DNA from: Magnetococcales bacterium | GTDB lineage: Bacteria > Pseudomonadota > Magnetococcia > Magnetococcales > UBA8363 | NCBI GenBank assembly: GCA_015228925.1 | Contig: JADGCQ010000034.1 | Span: forward strand, 1-34,500 | DNA length: 34,500 nt | Direction: 5' to 3' | The notes under the pieces: model-generated | The model's database searches: none | The model's input: only the letters and a program-made list of their open reading frames with translations | Told to the model about the DNA's origin: nothing | Shown: piece after piece, positions 1-8,992 of the stretch | How the letters are laid out: the number at the start of each line of letters is the position of its first letter | Numbering within the stretch: position 1 is the first letter of the stretch | Translations under genes and position numbers: made by a program

Positions 1-51
1 AAAGTCAAAACCCTGGGGGCAATCCCCCAGACCCCTTTTTTCTTTTAATAA
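1..51 (-). repeat. 51-base intergenic hairpin repeat, copy C
   Basis: The reverse complement of these 51 bases is identical to 20124-20174, and its first 45 bases are identical to 34456-34500. The core is a GC-rich stem (CTGGGGG, loop ATT, CCCCCAG with neighbouring bases) preceded by an A-rich tract and followed by GTTTTGACTTT. It lies 41 bases past the stop of murA, so it could also end that transcript. The copy starts at the first base of the window and may continue to the left. Confidence 0.9.
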
Positions 52-92
52 CTTTCAGGGGGTATCAACAAATTATCGAATGTCAACACGCC

Positions 93-1719
<1,627 letters not shown>

Positions 1720-3273
1720 ATGGCTATACCAATCAAAGCCCTTGAGACGTTGCGTAACCGCCGCAAGAAGATTATGGAAACGGGTGACGCAGAGAAAATC
1801 AAGAAGCGCCACGACAAGGGACTATTGACGGCGCGGGAACGGCTGGATCGTCTGTTCCAGGAAGGGACGTTCCAGGAATTGGGTGCGCATGTGCAGCACC
1901 GCTGCAATTTCTTTGGTATGGAGACCAAGGAGATCCCCTCCGACGGTGTGATCGTCGGGACCGGCTATGTGGATGGCCGTCAAGTAGCGGCTGCCAGCCA
2001 AGACTTTCTCGCCATGGCGGGAACGCTGGGTAAAATGCATGCCACCAAGATTGTCGCAGGGATGGAAATCGCCAAGAAGGTTGGCATTCCCCTGGTCGCC
2101 TTCAAGGATTCCGGTGGTGCCCGTATTCAGGAAGCGGTGGATGCCTTGTCGGGATACGGCGAGGTGTTTTACCAGAACGTCCTCCTTTCGGGGGTTGTTC
2201 CTCAGATTGCGGTCATCCTGGGGCCGTGTGCGGGTGGTGCGTCTTATTCGCCGGCACTGATGGATTTTATCATCATGACCCGCGAGAATGCCCAGATGTT
2301 CATCACTGGACCGCAGGTGATCAAGGCGGTTAGCGGTCGTGAATGCACCATGGACGAGGTGGGTGGCGCGACGATGCACGCCTCGGTGAGTGGTAACGTT
2401 CACTTTATTGCCGATGACGATGAACATGCCATTGAGATCTGCAAAGAGTTGTTGAGCTTTCTCCCCAACAACAACACCCAGGATCCTCCGCATCATCCCT
2501 ATCCAGAACTGGATATGAGCGACGATGCCGGGATGGCGGATCTTGTCCCCGAAGACCCGAAGGAAGCCATGGATGTCACGAAAGTGATCGAAAGGCTGGT
2601 GGACGATGGACATTTTCTCCAGGTTCACGAATTGTTTGCCCAGAACCTGATCACTTGTTTTGCCCGCATCCAAGGGATTGTGGTTGGCATCTTGGCCAAC
2701 CAATCCAAGTTTAAGGCGGGCTGTCTGGATATTGATGCTTCGGACAAGGGGGCGCGTTTCATCCGCTTTTGCAACGCCTTCAACATTCCCATTGTCAACC
2801 TTGTAGACGTTCCTGGGTTCCTTCCGGGCATCGAGCAGGAAAGAGGCGGAATCATTCGCCACGGGGCCAAGTTGTTGTTTGCCTACTCGGCATCCACGGT
2901 ACCCAAGCTTACCATCATTTTGCGTAAGGCGTATGGCGGATCCTATCTGGCCATGTGCAGCCAGGAGATGGGTGCCGACGTGGTTTTGGCATGGCCTACC
3001 GCTGAGATTGCGGTGATGGGTGCGGAAGGTGCGCTCAACATTCTGTATCGCAAAGAGTTGGATGAGGCCAAGGATAAGAAAGCCAGATCCAAGGAACTTA
3101 TTGAGGAATATCGTGAGAAGTTTGCGTCTCCTTATCTTGCTGCGGGTCGGGGCTACATCACCGATGTCATTGAGCCGGGGCAGACACGGGGTCAGGTTGC
3201 CCTCTCCTTGAGGAAGCTGCTCAACAAGAGGGATTTGCGGCCATTGAAGAAGCATGGCAACATTCCGCTTTGA
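1720..3273 (+). CDS. mmdA: methylmalonyl-CoA decarboxylase alpha (carboxyltransferase) subunit
   Basis: This is the carboxyltransferase of a biotin-dependent, membrane-bound decarboxylase. It moves CO2 from methylmalonyl-CoA to the biotin carrier. The 517-residue protein has the two crotonase-like carboxyltransferase halves of the PccB/MmdA family: an acyl-CoA-binding segment GGARIQEAVDAL with GPCAGGASYSPAL in the first half, and GFLPGIEQERGGIIRHGAK with KAYGGSYLAM in the second. The ATG at 1720 is chosen because GAGGA (1706-1710) lies nine bases upstream; a longer in-frame form from 1696 is less likely. Sequence alone could equally mean a propionyl-CoA carboxylase beta subunit. The next three genes (OadG-like, biotin carrier, membrane beta subunit) and the order A-D-C-B known from Propionigenium and Veillonella point to methylmalonyl-CoA decarboxylase. 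Glutaconyl-CoA decarboxylase is less likely, as its alpha subunit is about 70 residues longer. Confidence 0.9.
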   Translation: MAIPIKALETLRNRRKKIMETGDAEKIKKRHDKGLLTARERLDRLFQEGTFQELGAHVQHRCNFFGMETKEIPSDGVIVGTGYVDGRQVAAASQDFLAMAGTLGKMHATKIVAGMEIAKKVGIPLVAFKDSGGARIQEAVDALSGYGEVFYQNVLLSGVVPQIAVILGPCAGGASYSPALMDFIIMTRENAQMFITGPQVIKAVSGRECTMDEVGGATMHASVSGNVHFIADDDEHAIEICKELLSFLPNNNTQDPPHHPYPELDMSDDAGMADLVPEDPKEAMDVTKVIERLVDDGHFLQVHELFAQNLITCFARIQGIVVGILANQSKFKAGCLDIDASDKGARFIRFCNAFNIPIVNLVDVPGFLPGIEQERGGIIRHGAKLLFAYSASTVPKLTIILRKAYGGSYLAMCSQEMGADVVLAWPTAEIAVMGAEGALNILYRKELDEAKDKKARSKELIEEYREKFASPYLAAGRGYITDVIEPGQTRGQVALSLRKLLNKRDLRPLKKHGNIPL

Positions 3274-3307
3274 TGGAACTGTGAACTGGTAACCAAAGGA
3301 ATCTGAA

Positions 3308-3646
3308 ATGTTGTCCCAAGTTATCATGAAGTCGTTGTTTGCCTATGGCCTTCTGATGGTCATTGGGTTTTTTGTGGCTGTTATCATCAAGGTCATCGTG
3401 GATTTTTTCAATCGTGCTGCGGATGCCAAAGCCAAGGCGGCCCCTCCTGTGGTGGCGAAATCGGTGGCGAGACCGGCACCGGCAGTGTCGGCGGGGATAC
3501 CACCGCACCATATTGTGGCGATTATTGCTGCCACCCAGAGTTTGATGGGGGGTAGTATTTTGCGGATCGAAGATGCAGGTGTAGACAAGAGCTGGACATC
3601 GGTTGGACGTTCTATTCAACAATCGTCACATGACGTCCGTCGCTGA
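3308..3646 (+). CDS. mmdD: methylmalonyl-CoA decarboxylase delta subunit (OadG-like)
   Basis: This small 112-residue membrane protein should anchor and assemble the decarboxylase, as OadG/MmdD subunits do. It has one N-terminal membrane helix (about residues 8-34), then an Ala/Pro-rich linker (about 39-65) and a short C-terminal domain beginning PPHHIVAIIAA. That helix-linker-small-domain layout is typical of the gamma/delta subunits. AAAGGA (3295-3300) lies seven bases before the ATG. The gene is 34 bases after mmdA and 43 bases before mmdC. The family is poorly conserved, so the call relies heavily on context. Confidence 0.8.
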   Translation: MLSQVIMKSLFAYGLLMVIGFFVAVIIKVIVDFFNRAADAKAKAAPPVVAKSVARPAPAVSAGIPPHHIVAIIAATQSLMGGSILRIEDAGVDKSWTSVGRSIQQSSHDVRR

Positions 3647-3689
3647 TCCGTGTGACACTTGAACTCACTCAATTGCCGAGGATACTGTT

Positions 3690-4085
3690 GTGAAGCAGAG
3701 AAAACTGAGAGTAACCGTTGAGGGTAAGCAATACGAAGTCATGGTTGAGGACATCACCAGTGGGGAGAGAACGTCCTCCGGTCCTGCGCCGCGGGCAGCA
3801 CGGGAGCCAGTAGCACAAGCTCCGGCGGCTCCTCCGCCCAAGCCAGCCGCTGCTCCTTCTGGTCCAGCAGGTCAGGAAGCCAGAATCGCGCCTTTGGCTG
3901 GGATTGTCACTTCCGTCTACGTGAAAGAGGGAAGTGTGGTCAATGCGGGTGACAAAGTGGTGGAAATCGAGGCGATGAAGCAGAAGAACGATGTGGTCGC
4001 CCACCGCGCAGGGACGGTCAAGGACATCCTGGTCAAGGAAGGGGATCCGGTGGAATCTGCACAGGTTCTCATGTCCATCGTTTGA
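3690..4085 (+). CDS. mmdC: methylmalonyl-CoA decarboxylase biotin carrier subunit
   Basis: This 131-residue biotin carrier shuttles the carboxyl group from MmdA to the membrane subunit MmdB. It has a short N-terminal segment, an Ala/Pro linker (about residues 31-60) acting as a flexible arm, and a C-terminal biotinyl domain (about 65-131). The biotinylated lysine is Lys97 in EAMKQKN. Most carriers read AMKM here, so the residue after the lysine is Gln instead of Met. The start is a GTG at 3690 with GAGGA (3678-3682) seven bases upstream. A separate carrier, rather than one fused to the carboxyltransferase, fits the four-subunit methylmalonyl-CoA decarboxylase. Confidence 0.9.
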   Translation: MKQRKLRVTVEGKQYEVMVEDITSGERTSSGPAPRAAREPVAQAPAAPPPKPAAAPSGPAGQEARIAPLAGIVTSVYVKEGSVVNAGDKVVEIEAMKQKNDVVAHRAGTVKDILVKEGDPVESAQVLMSIV

Positions 4086-4380
4086 GTCAGTTTGTAGGTT
4101 TTTTCCTACTTCTGGAGCGGTCCAAGCGGAGCGCCTGGGATGGTTTATTGTCCCAGGCTGTTCTGTGTGGGTTGGTGGAGGATAGTGCTGTTTTTTTGGC
4201 GTGTCCGCTGGCCCGTGTGGCCCGTTATGGGTGGGCATTGTCTCCTTCTTCCCGGGCTAAGTTGGTTGGCGTGGGGGCAGTGGGTGTCGGTTGGTTTTGG
4301 TTTATTGACGGGTTCCTTAGCCTGATACGATGGTGTTGGGTGAAGGTTGCTGGGTAGATTCATCTTGGAGGAGCGTCGGC

Positions 4381-5625
4381 GTGGATATTAACTTTTTGGA
4401 TATTTTTCAAGGCATCAGTACGCTGGTGTCTTCGTTTCAGACGCAACCGAGTATTGCGTTTGCGAGGCTTTTTTTGATTGGTCTTGCATTTGTTCTGATC
4501 TACCTTGGCCACAAGGGTATTCTGGAGCCGTTGCTGATGATTCCCATGGGGATGGGGATGGCGGCGGTTAATGCGGGCATTATGTTTGTCCCGCCGTCGA
4601 TGAATTTGCCGGAGCAGGGCGATAAGGGTACTTTGTTTCTCAACCCCTTGATTTCGGAGGGGGAGAAGTTAACCAATATCTTGCAGATTGACTTTCTCCA
4701 GCCGATCTACATCTTCACCTTTTCCAACGGTTTGATCGCTTGTCTGGTTCTCATGGGGATTGGTTCGCTTTTGGACGTGGGCTATATCATGGCACGTCCT
4801 TTCCAGAGTATGTTCCTGGCTGTGTGTGCCGAGTTGGGGACCGTTGTTGTCTACCCGCTTGGTATTGCCCTCGGACTCGGTGAGGGTGCGGCTGCGGCGA
4901 CATCCACCATCGGTGGTGCGGATGGTCCCATGATTCTTTTCGCATCGCTCATGATGGCTCCCGAAATTTTTGTTCCGATCACCATTGTTGCTTACCTCTA
5001 CCTTGGGCTGACTTATGGTGGTTATCCCTACCTGATCAAGTTTTTAATCCCTGAGAAGATACGCGGGCTTCCGATGCCCATCGAAAAGGGATCGCGCATC
5101 ACTCCCGATCAGAAAATGATCTTTGCCGTGATAACCTGTACGTTGCTGTGTTTGTTGTTTCCTGTGGCGGCACCGCTGTTTCTCTCGCTCTTCTTGGGGG
5201 TTATGGTGCGCGAGGCAGGCTTGAAGGATTTTCATAGCCTGTTTTCCAACCAGATACTTTACGGTGCCACGTTTTTCCTTGGGCTGCTTCTCGGTGTTCT
5301 TTGTGAGGCGTCTACGATTATGAACCCTGTTGTTTTCAAGCTGTTAGCTCTTGGTATTACCGCACTAACCATCTCTGCAATAGGTGGTATCATCGGTGGC
5401 TATATCCTTTACTACCAGTCTGGTAAAGTGTTCAATCCGGTGATTGGTATTGCTGCTGTCAGTTGTGTTCCGACCTGTGCCAAGGTGGCTCAGAAGAGTG
5501 CCTCAAAGGCGAATCCAGAATGTATCATTCTTCCACAGGCTATGGGAGCTAATGTCAGTGGTGTGATCACTTCTGCTATTTTGGCCTCTATCTTGGTCGC
5601 GCTGGTTGGCCCGTTCAAAGGATGA
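4381..5625 (+). CDS. mmdB: methylmalonyl-CoA decarboxylase beta subunit, Na+ pump
   Basis: This integral membrane subunit decarboxylates carboxybiotin and couples this to Na+ export. The 414-residue protein is almost wholly hydrophobic. It carries the family motif GGADGP (about 178-183), whose Asp181 corresponds to the Na+/proton-binding Asp of OadB-type subunits, and an N-terminal helix ending in the family-like LEPLLMIPMGMG. The start is a GTG at 4381 with a strong GGAGGAG (4367-4373) seven bases upstream; an in-frame ATG at 4330 lacks such a site. The preceding 295-base gap is T/G-rich and holds two small hairpins (4094-4109 and 4135-4156) but no convincing gene. They could adjust expression between mmdC and mmdB. 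A terminator follows. Confidence 0.92.
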   Translation: MDINFLDIFQGISTLVSSFQTQPSIAFARLFLIGLAFVLIYLGHKGILEPLLMIPMGMGMAAVNAGIMFVPPSMNLPEQGDKGTLFLNPLISEGEKLTNILQIDFLQPIYIFTFSNGLIACLVLMGIGSLLDVGYIMARPFQSMFLAVCAELGTVVVYPLGIALGLGEGAAAATSTIGGADGPMILFASLMMAPEIFVPITIVAYLYLGLTYGGYPYLIKFLIPEKIRGLPMPIEKGSRITPDQKMIFAVITCTLLCLLFPVAAPLFLSLFLGVMVREAGLKDFHSLFSNQILYGATFFLGLLLGVLCEASTIMNPVVFKLLALGITALTISAIGGIIGGYILYYQSGKVFNPVIGIAAVSCVPTCAKVAQKSASKANPECIILPQAMGANVSGVITSAILASILVALVGPFKG

Positions 5626-5666
5626 CGATGTTTTAAGTTTGTGCTGGTGGATAAGATTTGGACGTG

Positions 5667-5694
5667 AAAAAAGGCCGCGAAAGCGGTCTTTTTT
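5667..5694 (+). terminator. Rho-independent terminator of the mmd operon
   Basis: An AAGGCCGC stem, GAAA tetraloop and GCGGTCTT arm (one G-T pair) is followed by a run of T. It lies 41 bases after the mmdB stop. The A-run before the stem makes it potentially bidirectional. Confidence 0.9.
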
Positions 5695-5735
5695 CATTGG
5701 TGATTGCGTTTCAAGGTTAAAAACGATTAGAAAGT

Positions 5736-5776
5736 AAAGAAGGGGTCTGGGGAATTCTTTCCCCAGGTTTTGACTT
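5736..5776 (+). repeat. diverged copy (D) of the intergenic hairpin repeat
   Basis: AAAGAAGGGGTCTGGGG, a short AT-containing loop, then CCCCAGG and TTTTGACTT matches the plan and many bases of the 51-base repeat, with a shorter stem and changed loop (AATTCTTT). It lies between the mmd terminator and the predicted small RNA. Confidence 0.7.
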
Positions 5777-5848
5777 GAGACAAGAACATATGCCCCGTTT
5801 TTGACGAAGGGCCAATCGGGATCGCAGCAGCGGGCAGGGGAGAGGAAT

Positions 5849-5898
5849 AAAAAAGCCAGGGGTCGGTAGAGGGGGGGAGAGGGGAACCGACCCCTGGC
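5849..5898 (-). terminator. terminator of the candidate small RNA
   Basis: Perfect 13-bp inverted repeat (5855-5867 with 5886-5898), 18-base pyrimidine-rich loop on the minus strand, then TTTTTT (complement of 5849-5854). There is no T-run on the other side, so the polarity is minus. Confidence 0.8.
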
Positions 5899-6060
5899 CA
5901 TAGGTGTGTAAAACACAACCTATGTCAAACAGCTCATAAAGAGCCGAACCAGGGACAGATGAAGGGGGGTACGCCTGTCCCTGGTGAGGCAGCGGGATTG
6001 TGTCCCACTACCTTTCTTTCAAAAACCGGAATTCACGCGACCGGTTCTAAAGCCGTTGTC
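5849..6060 (-). ncRNA. candidate small RNA with C-rich hairpin loops
   Basis: Read on the minus strand, this stretch is a chain of stem-loops. The first is a 5-bp ACCGG/CCGGT hairpin (6025-6045). The second is a short GGGA/TCCC hairpin (5994-6006). The third is a perfect 11-bp stem (5948-5958 with 5975-5985) with a 16-base loop containing six consecutive C. The fourth is a 7-bp hairpin (5899-5905 with 5918-5924). The last is a perfect 13-bp stem (5855-5867 with 5886-5898) with a loop holding runs of four and seven C, followed directly by six T. That last element is a textbook Rho-independent terminator in this direction only. No open frame with a ribosome binding site explains the region. The 5' end is uncertain; the AT-rich stretch 6060-6240 would hold the promoter. 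C-rich loops are known to pair with Shine-Dalgarno-like targets in several sRNA families. Confidence 0.65.
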
Positions 6061-6341
6061 TTACATATATCAAGAACCGGGCCATATTTAAATATCGTTA
6101 TAAAACAATATATTATTTAATAGAGTCGTTTTCCTTATCGAGAGCATGGTAATTATTTTTACAGTTGGTTACTGATCAAGAGGGATGGTACGGCTTGTTT
6201 ATTGTTATCAAATGTTTGAAATGAAACAATAATAAAAAAAAGTGGAAAATTTTTTTCCATCAAAGGTCATCTGTGCAAAATTCGACACCCCTGAAGGGGG
6301 AGCGTGAGACCGTGGTATGGTGATGGTGCATGGGTGTGGTG

Positions 6342-7040
6342 TCAGGGGAGAGGTTTTCCTGCTTGGAGCATACGCAGTGCCAGCAGTGGGGGCGAAATCC
6401 AGGTCATCATGTCGTCAAAGGTATTTTCTGGGGTGTCTCGATACTCGTCACGGATAAACAGCGCGTTGTGATCGCTGTTTTCCCGTTCGGAGGGGCTTTC
6501 AGGGGTCCATTGGGGCTTGTTGGCGGCGTTGACGGCTCCGAGTCCATTAGTGCCGTGGCTGATGACCAGTGCTGGGGTATGATCGATGCCATGGGTGACG
6601 GTGATACGTCCTGGGTTGATGCTGGTGAAGGTTGGGAGCGGTGTTTGGCTGCTGTCGGCGAAATCGGGGTCAACGGTATAGGTGAAACGGTTGTTCCATG
6701 GGTCCAGATAGCCCACCCCCAGGGTTACATAGGGAAGTTGGCCTATAGCGATTTCGTGATGATCTTTGATAGGATGGCACCGATGGTTGGTGCGCTCTTC
6801 CTGTCCATCGCCGTTGGCATCGGGGCAGGGGAGATATCCGTGGGTGATGGCAAATCCCATGAGGGTATCGTGGATGGTTTGCAGCATGATTTCGGCATCT
6901 TGGCGTTTATTGACTTCCTGGCGAATGGACAACGGGCCAAGAATGCCGCCCAGAAGCATACCCATGACCAGGAGGACCATGGCCATTTCCAGAAGCGTGA
7001 ACCCATGGCATGGGGGCAATGTTGTCGGTTTCATGGTCAT
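6342..7040 (-). CDS. prepilin-like protein (type II secretion / type IV pilus pseudopilin family)
   Basis: The 232-residue protein begins with a class III prepilin signal. A short leader ends at Gly13, followed by FTLLEMA and a hydrophobic helix (about 14-38). The conserved Glu18 is mature position +5. Cleavage by a prepilin peptidase between Gly13 and Phe14 and N-methylation are therefore expected. The mature part contains GYLPCPDANGDG, a Cys-containing segment seen in many minor pilin-like proteins. It should sit in the inner membrane and enter a pilus or secretion pseudopilus. No other pilus gene is nearby, so its machine must be encoded elsewhere. The ATG at 7040 has only a weak ribosome binding site; an ATG two codons later (7034) is an alternative. 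Confidence 0.85.
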   Translation of the reverse strand: MTMKPTTLPPCHGFTLLEMAMVLLVMGMLLGGILGPLSIRQEVNKRQDAEIMLQTIHDTLMGFAITHGYLPCPDANGDGQEERTNHRCHPIKDHHEIAIGQLPYVTLGVGYLDPWNNRFTYTVDPDFADSSQTPLPTFTSINPGRITVTHGIDHTPALVISHGTNGLGAVNAANKPQWTPESPSERENSDHNALFIRDEYRDTPENTFDDMMTWISPPLLALRMLQAGKPLP

Positions 7041-7176
7041 TGGGACTTTGGTTGGACGGTGAGATGTTTGGGGAGGATAACAAGGGCAAGAGTAAACAAA
7101 AACCCACGGTTCGCCAATCGTTTTTATCCGTTTTTCTACGATGGAATGGGTTTATCGTTTGTGGAGATGAAAGTTG

Positions 7177-8187
7177 ATGACCCTTGAAGAGGCATTGAAT
7201 CGTTATATCGAGGAGGTTTCCCGGAAGAAGTCGTCCCAGGGATATGATCGGGATGTCCGATTGGCGCGCATGATCCAAGACCGTTTGGATGCTTCTCAAT
7301 CTTTGGATGAAATCAGTCCCTTGGTTTTGAGTCGTTATCGTGACCTGAGGTTGAAAGAGGCGAGTCTTTCCACGGTTGCCAAAGATTTGGAGTTATTGAA
7401 AGATTTATTTCGGGTTGCCATGACGCAGTGGGGGTTGGCTTTGGATGGCAATCCGGCCAATGCGGTGATGGAACACGGTTCGAGTTTGGGACGGACCACG
7501 GGGATGGCCCCTGGGGAGCGGTTACGTTTGGTGGCGGCCTGTGATCATTACACCAATCCGATCCTTGGGTTGGTGATACGTATTATTTTGGAGACAGGTT
7601 TACGCAAGAATGAAATTTTAAGTTTAAAGTGTGCGGACATTGATTTGGCGCATCGGATTTGTCATGTCCCGCGCATTCAGCTCAACGCCCCTCGGCGGGT
7701 GCCATTGACCAAGAGTGCCGTGAAGCTGTTTCGCCGTGCTTTGGAATTGGAAGATCGGCCTTTGGATACCGAGTGGGTTTTTTATGGAGATCCGAGCCGG
7801 TATGGGGATCGCAAGCCTTATGCCTTGGATCGGGTGTTTAAGAAGGTGATTGCCAAGGCGCGGCTGAAGCGCATTGTCTTTGATGATTTGCGCACGGAGG
7901 CGATGATGGCCATGCGTGCGGCAGGTTTGACCGAAGGGGAGGTAGCGGCCATCACCGGATCCAGGCACACCCGGATTTCCCGCAAGGCACCCGAATATCA
8001 CGTAGAACGGTTATTGGAAAGGTTGGATGCCGTGTGGCCCGAAACCACACTGCCGGAGGTGGTCGTGGTTGTGACGGAGGAAGATCCTGGTCTGTCGGAT
8101 GTCCAGGGCGACCATGCCGAAAAAACCGAAGAAAAACGGAACTCCAGACGCACCGGGGGTGCGTTTGGTCAACCCAGGCGGTTTTAA
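7177..8187 (+). CDS. tyrosine recombinase-like protein with altered active site
   Basis: The 336-residue protein has the phage-integrase plan: an N-terminal SAM-like core-binding domain (about 1-100) and a C-terminal catalytic domain (about 108-285). Box I is clear (TGLRKNEIL, Arg143). Box II reads DDLRTEA where the family has HDLRHE or HDLRHT, so Arg239 is kept but both histidines are replaced. In the nucleophile region (ITGSRHTRISRKAPEYHVERL) the usual RYxH position appears as Arg-Lys, with a Tyr274 a few residues further on. It may be diverged or inactive. A charged tail follows from about residue 300. The ATG at 7177 has GGAG 11 bases upstream; TTG at 7174 is an alternative. It is divergent from the prepilin-like gene. 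No attachment site was identified. Confidence 0.75.
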   Translation: MTLEEALNRYIEEVSRKKSSQGYDRDVRLARMIQDRLDASQSLDEISPLVLSRYRDLRLKEASLSTVAKDLELLKDLFRVAMTQWGLALDGNPANAVMEHGSSLGRTTGMAPGERLRLVAACDHYTNPILGLVIRIILETGLRKNEILSLKCADIDLAHRICHVPRIQLNAPRRVPLTKSAVKLFRRALELEDRPLDTEWVFYGDPSRYGDRKPYALDRVFKKVIAKARLKRIVFDDLRTEAMMAMRAAGLTEGEVAAITGSRHTRISRKAPEYHVERLLERLDAVWPETTLPEVVVVVTEEDPGLSDVQGDHAEKTEEKRNSRRTGGAFGQPRRF

Positions 8188-8198
8188 GACTTGCCGGT

Positions 8199-8256
8199 GA
8201 AACGATTGCGGAGGTCGGGGGGGGGATGATCTCCCCCTGACTTCTGTAATCGTTTC
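8199..8256. terminator. long imperfect hairpin between convergent genes
   Basis: GAAACGATT (8199-8207) pairs with AATCGTTTC (8248-8256). Inside, GGAGGTCGGGGG pairs imperfectly with CCCCCTGACTTC. Its place between two convergent genes fits a bidirectional terminator, though neither side has a long T-run. Confidence 0.65.
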
Positions 8257-8269
8257 TATCGAAGGATGT

Positions 8270-8632
8270 TTAAAACTCATGGATACTGGCTTCAATACGC
8301 CATTCATTGGTTCTGCGGATCATCTCCATGCTTTGACCTTCGGCAACCAGGATCCAAAAGCACCCTTTGGTCTCTTTGGCCTGTTCGGAAAAACCGAGCC
8401 ATTTGTCCATGATCCCCTCCTGCTTCAGGGTGTCGAGCGTGGCGACTTCGACCAGGAACAGGACATGATTTTTTATAAAGGTCATGTCGGGTTGATGCTG
8501 GCCAACCGTTTCGGTGGTGGGATAGCGATCTTGCATGTGGGGGGTCCGAATATCGGTAAACCCCCAGGATTCAAACTGTTTGGATAGTTCGGTTAGGGCG
8601 GTGAACTTGAAGGATTCCATGTGTTGGGTCAT
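8270..8632 (-). CDS. conserved-looking small protein, possible PD-(D/E)XK-like fold
   Basis: This is a 120-residue soluble protein of unknown function. The ATG at 8632 is chosen because GGAG lies eight bases upstream on the minus strand; a longer frame to 8716 has no such support. The middle (about residues 46-66) reads HQPDMTF, then a short loop and FLVEVATLDTL. This resembles the PD...ExK core of restriction-endonuclease-like folds, but Ala stands where the catalytic Lys would be. Many Trp and Phe residues and a strand-like WILVAEG follow. A nuclease-related fold is an inference from this pattern only. An inactive or non-nuclease protein is equally possible. Confidence 0.6.
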   Translation of the reverse strand: MTQHMESFKFTALTELSKQFESWGFTDIRTPHMQDRYPTTETVGQHQPDMTFIKNHVLFLVEVATLDTLKQEGIMDKWLGFSEQAKETKGCFWILVAEGQSMEMIRRTNEWRIEASIHEF

Positions 8633-8992
8633 CAGATCGTCTCCACGGTGTCCGCAGGATTTTTTGGAAAGGTTGGTTTGAAGCCCTGCACCAAACCCTA
8701 CTTGATTTCCTGACAAAATGCCCGGATTTTTGACAGAAAAGCGTCATCATAGCTAAAAAATGAGGCGTTTTGGCCGTTGCTGTTTTCATATATTATTGAA
8801 ATAACAGAAAAAGACACATAGGCATGAAATTTGCGTATTTATCGACGGAAGTGTCTAAGGGGGGACCACCGGTTACCCTCTGCCGGGGTTGGACTGGGTT
8901 CCAATTCGGGCCAGAAGCAAAAAACGCAGTCTCTATGAACATGCCTTGTGCAATGAGGTGGAATGGGTTAATAAAAGCCAGGGGGCTTATCT
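8633..8992. other. intergenic region with no supported gene
   Basis: An AT-rich part (about 8740-8820) could carry the promoter of the minus-strand gene starting at 8632. The rest (8824-8992) is open in both directions for 70-80 codons, but neither frame has a good ribosome binding site or a recognisable motif. It could be the remnant of a gene. Confidence 0.4.

Larger units (their letters stand above)
5695..6341. other. gene-free region holding repeat D and the small RNA
   Basis: No supported coding sequence lies between the mmd terminator and the prepilin-like gene. From left to right it holds repeat copy D, the candidate small RNA, an AT-rich stretch (6060-6240), a GGAAAA/TTTTCC inverted repeat (6244-6258) and a CCCC-TGAA-GGGG hairpin (6288-6299). 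The last two may belong to the 3' end of the prepilin-like transcript. Confidence 0.6.

Noticed and set aside
1822-3327. 501-codon minus-strand frame opposite mmdA
   Set aside because: Exact antisense of a strongly conserved carboxyltransferase gene; no family motif.
4082-4357. Hydrophobic 91-codon frame between mmdC and mmdB, a possible extra subunit
   Set aside because: It starts with TTG inside the mmdC stop region, has no ribosome binding site and shows no resemblance to the small epsilon subunit of known decarboxylases.
7041-8256. Integrated prophage or genomic island bounded by the tyrosine recombinase
   Set aside because: No tRNA, attachment-site repeat or phage gene is nearby, and the recombinase active site looks altered.
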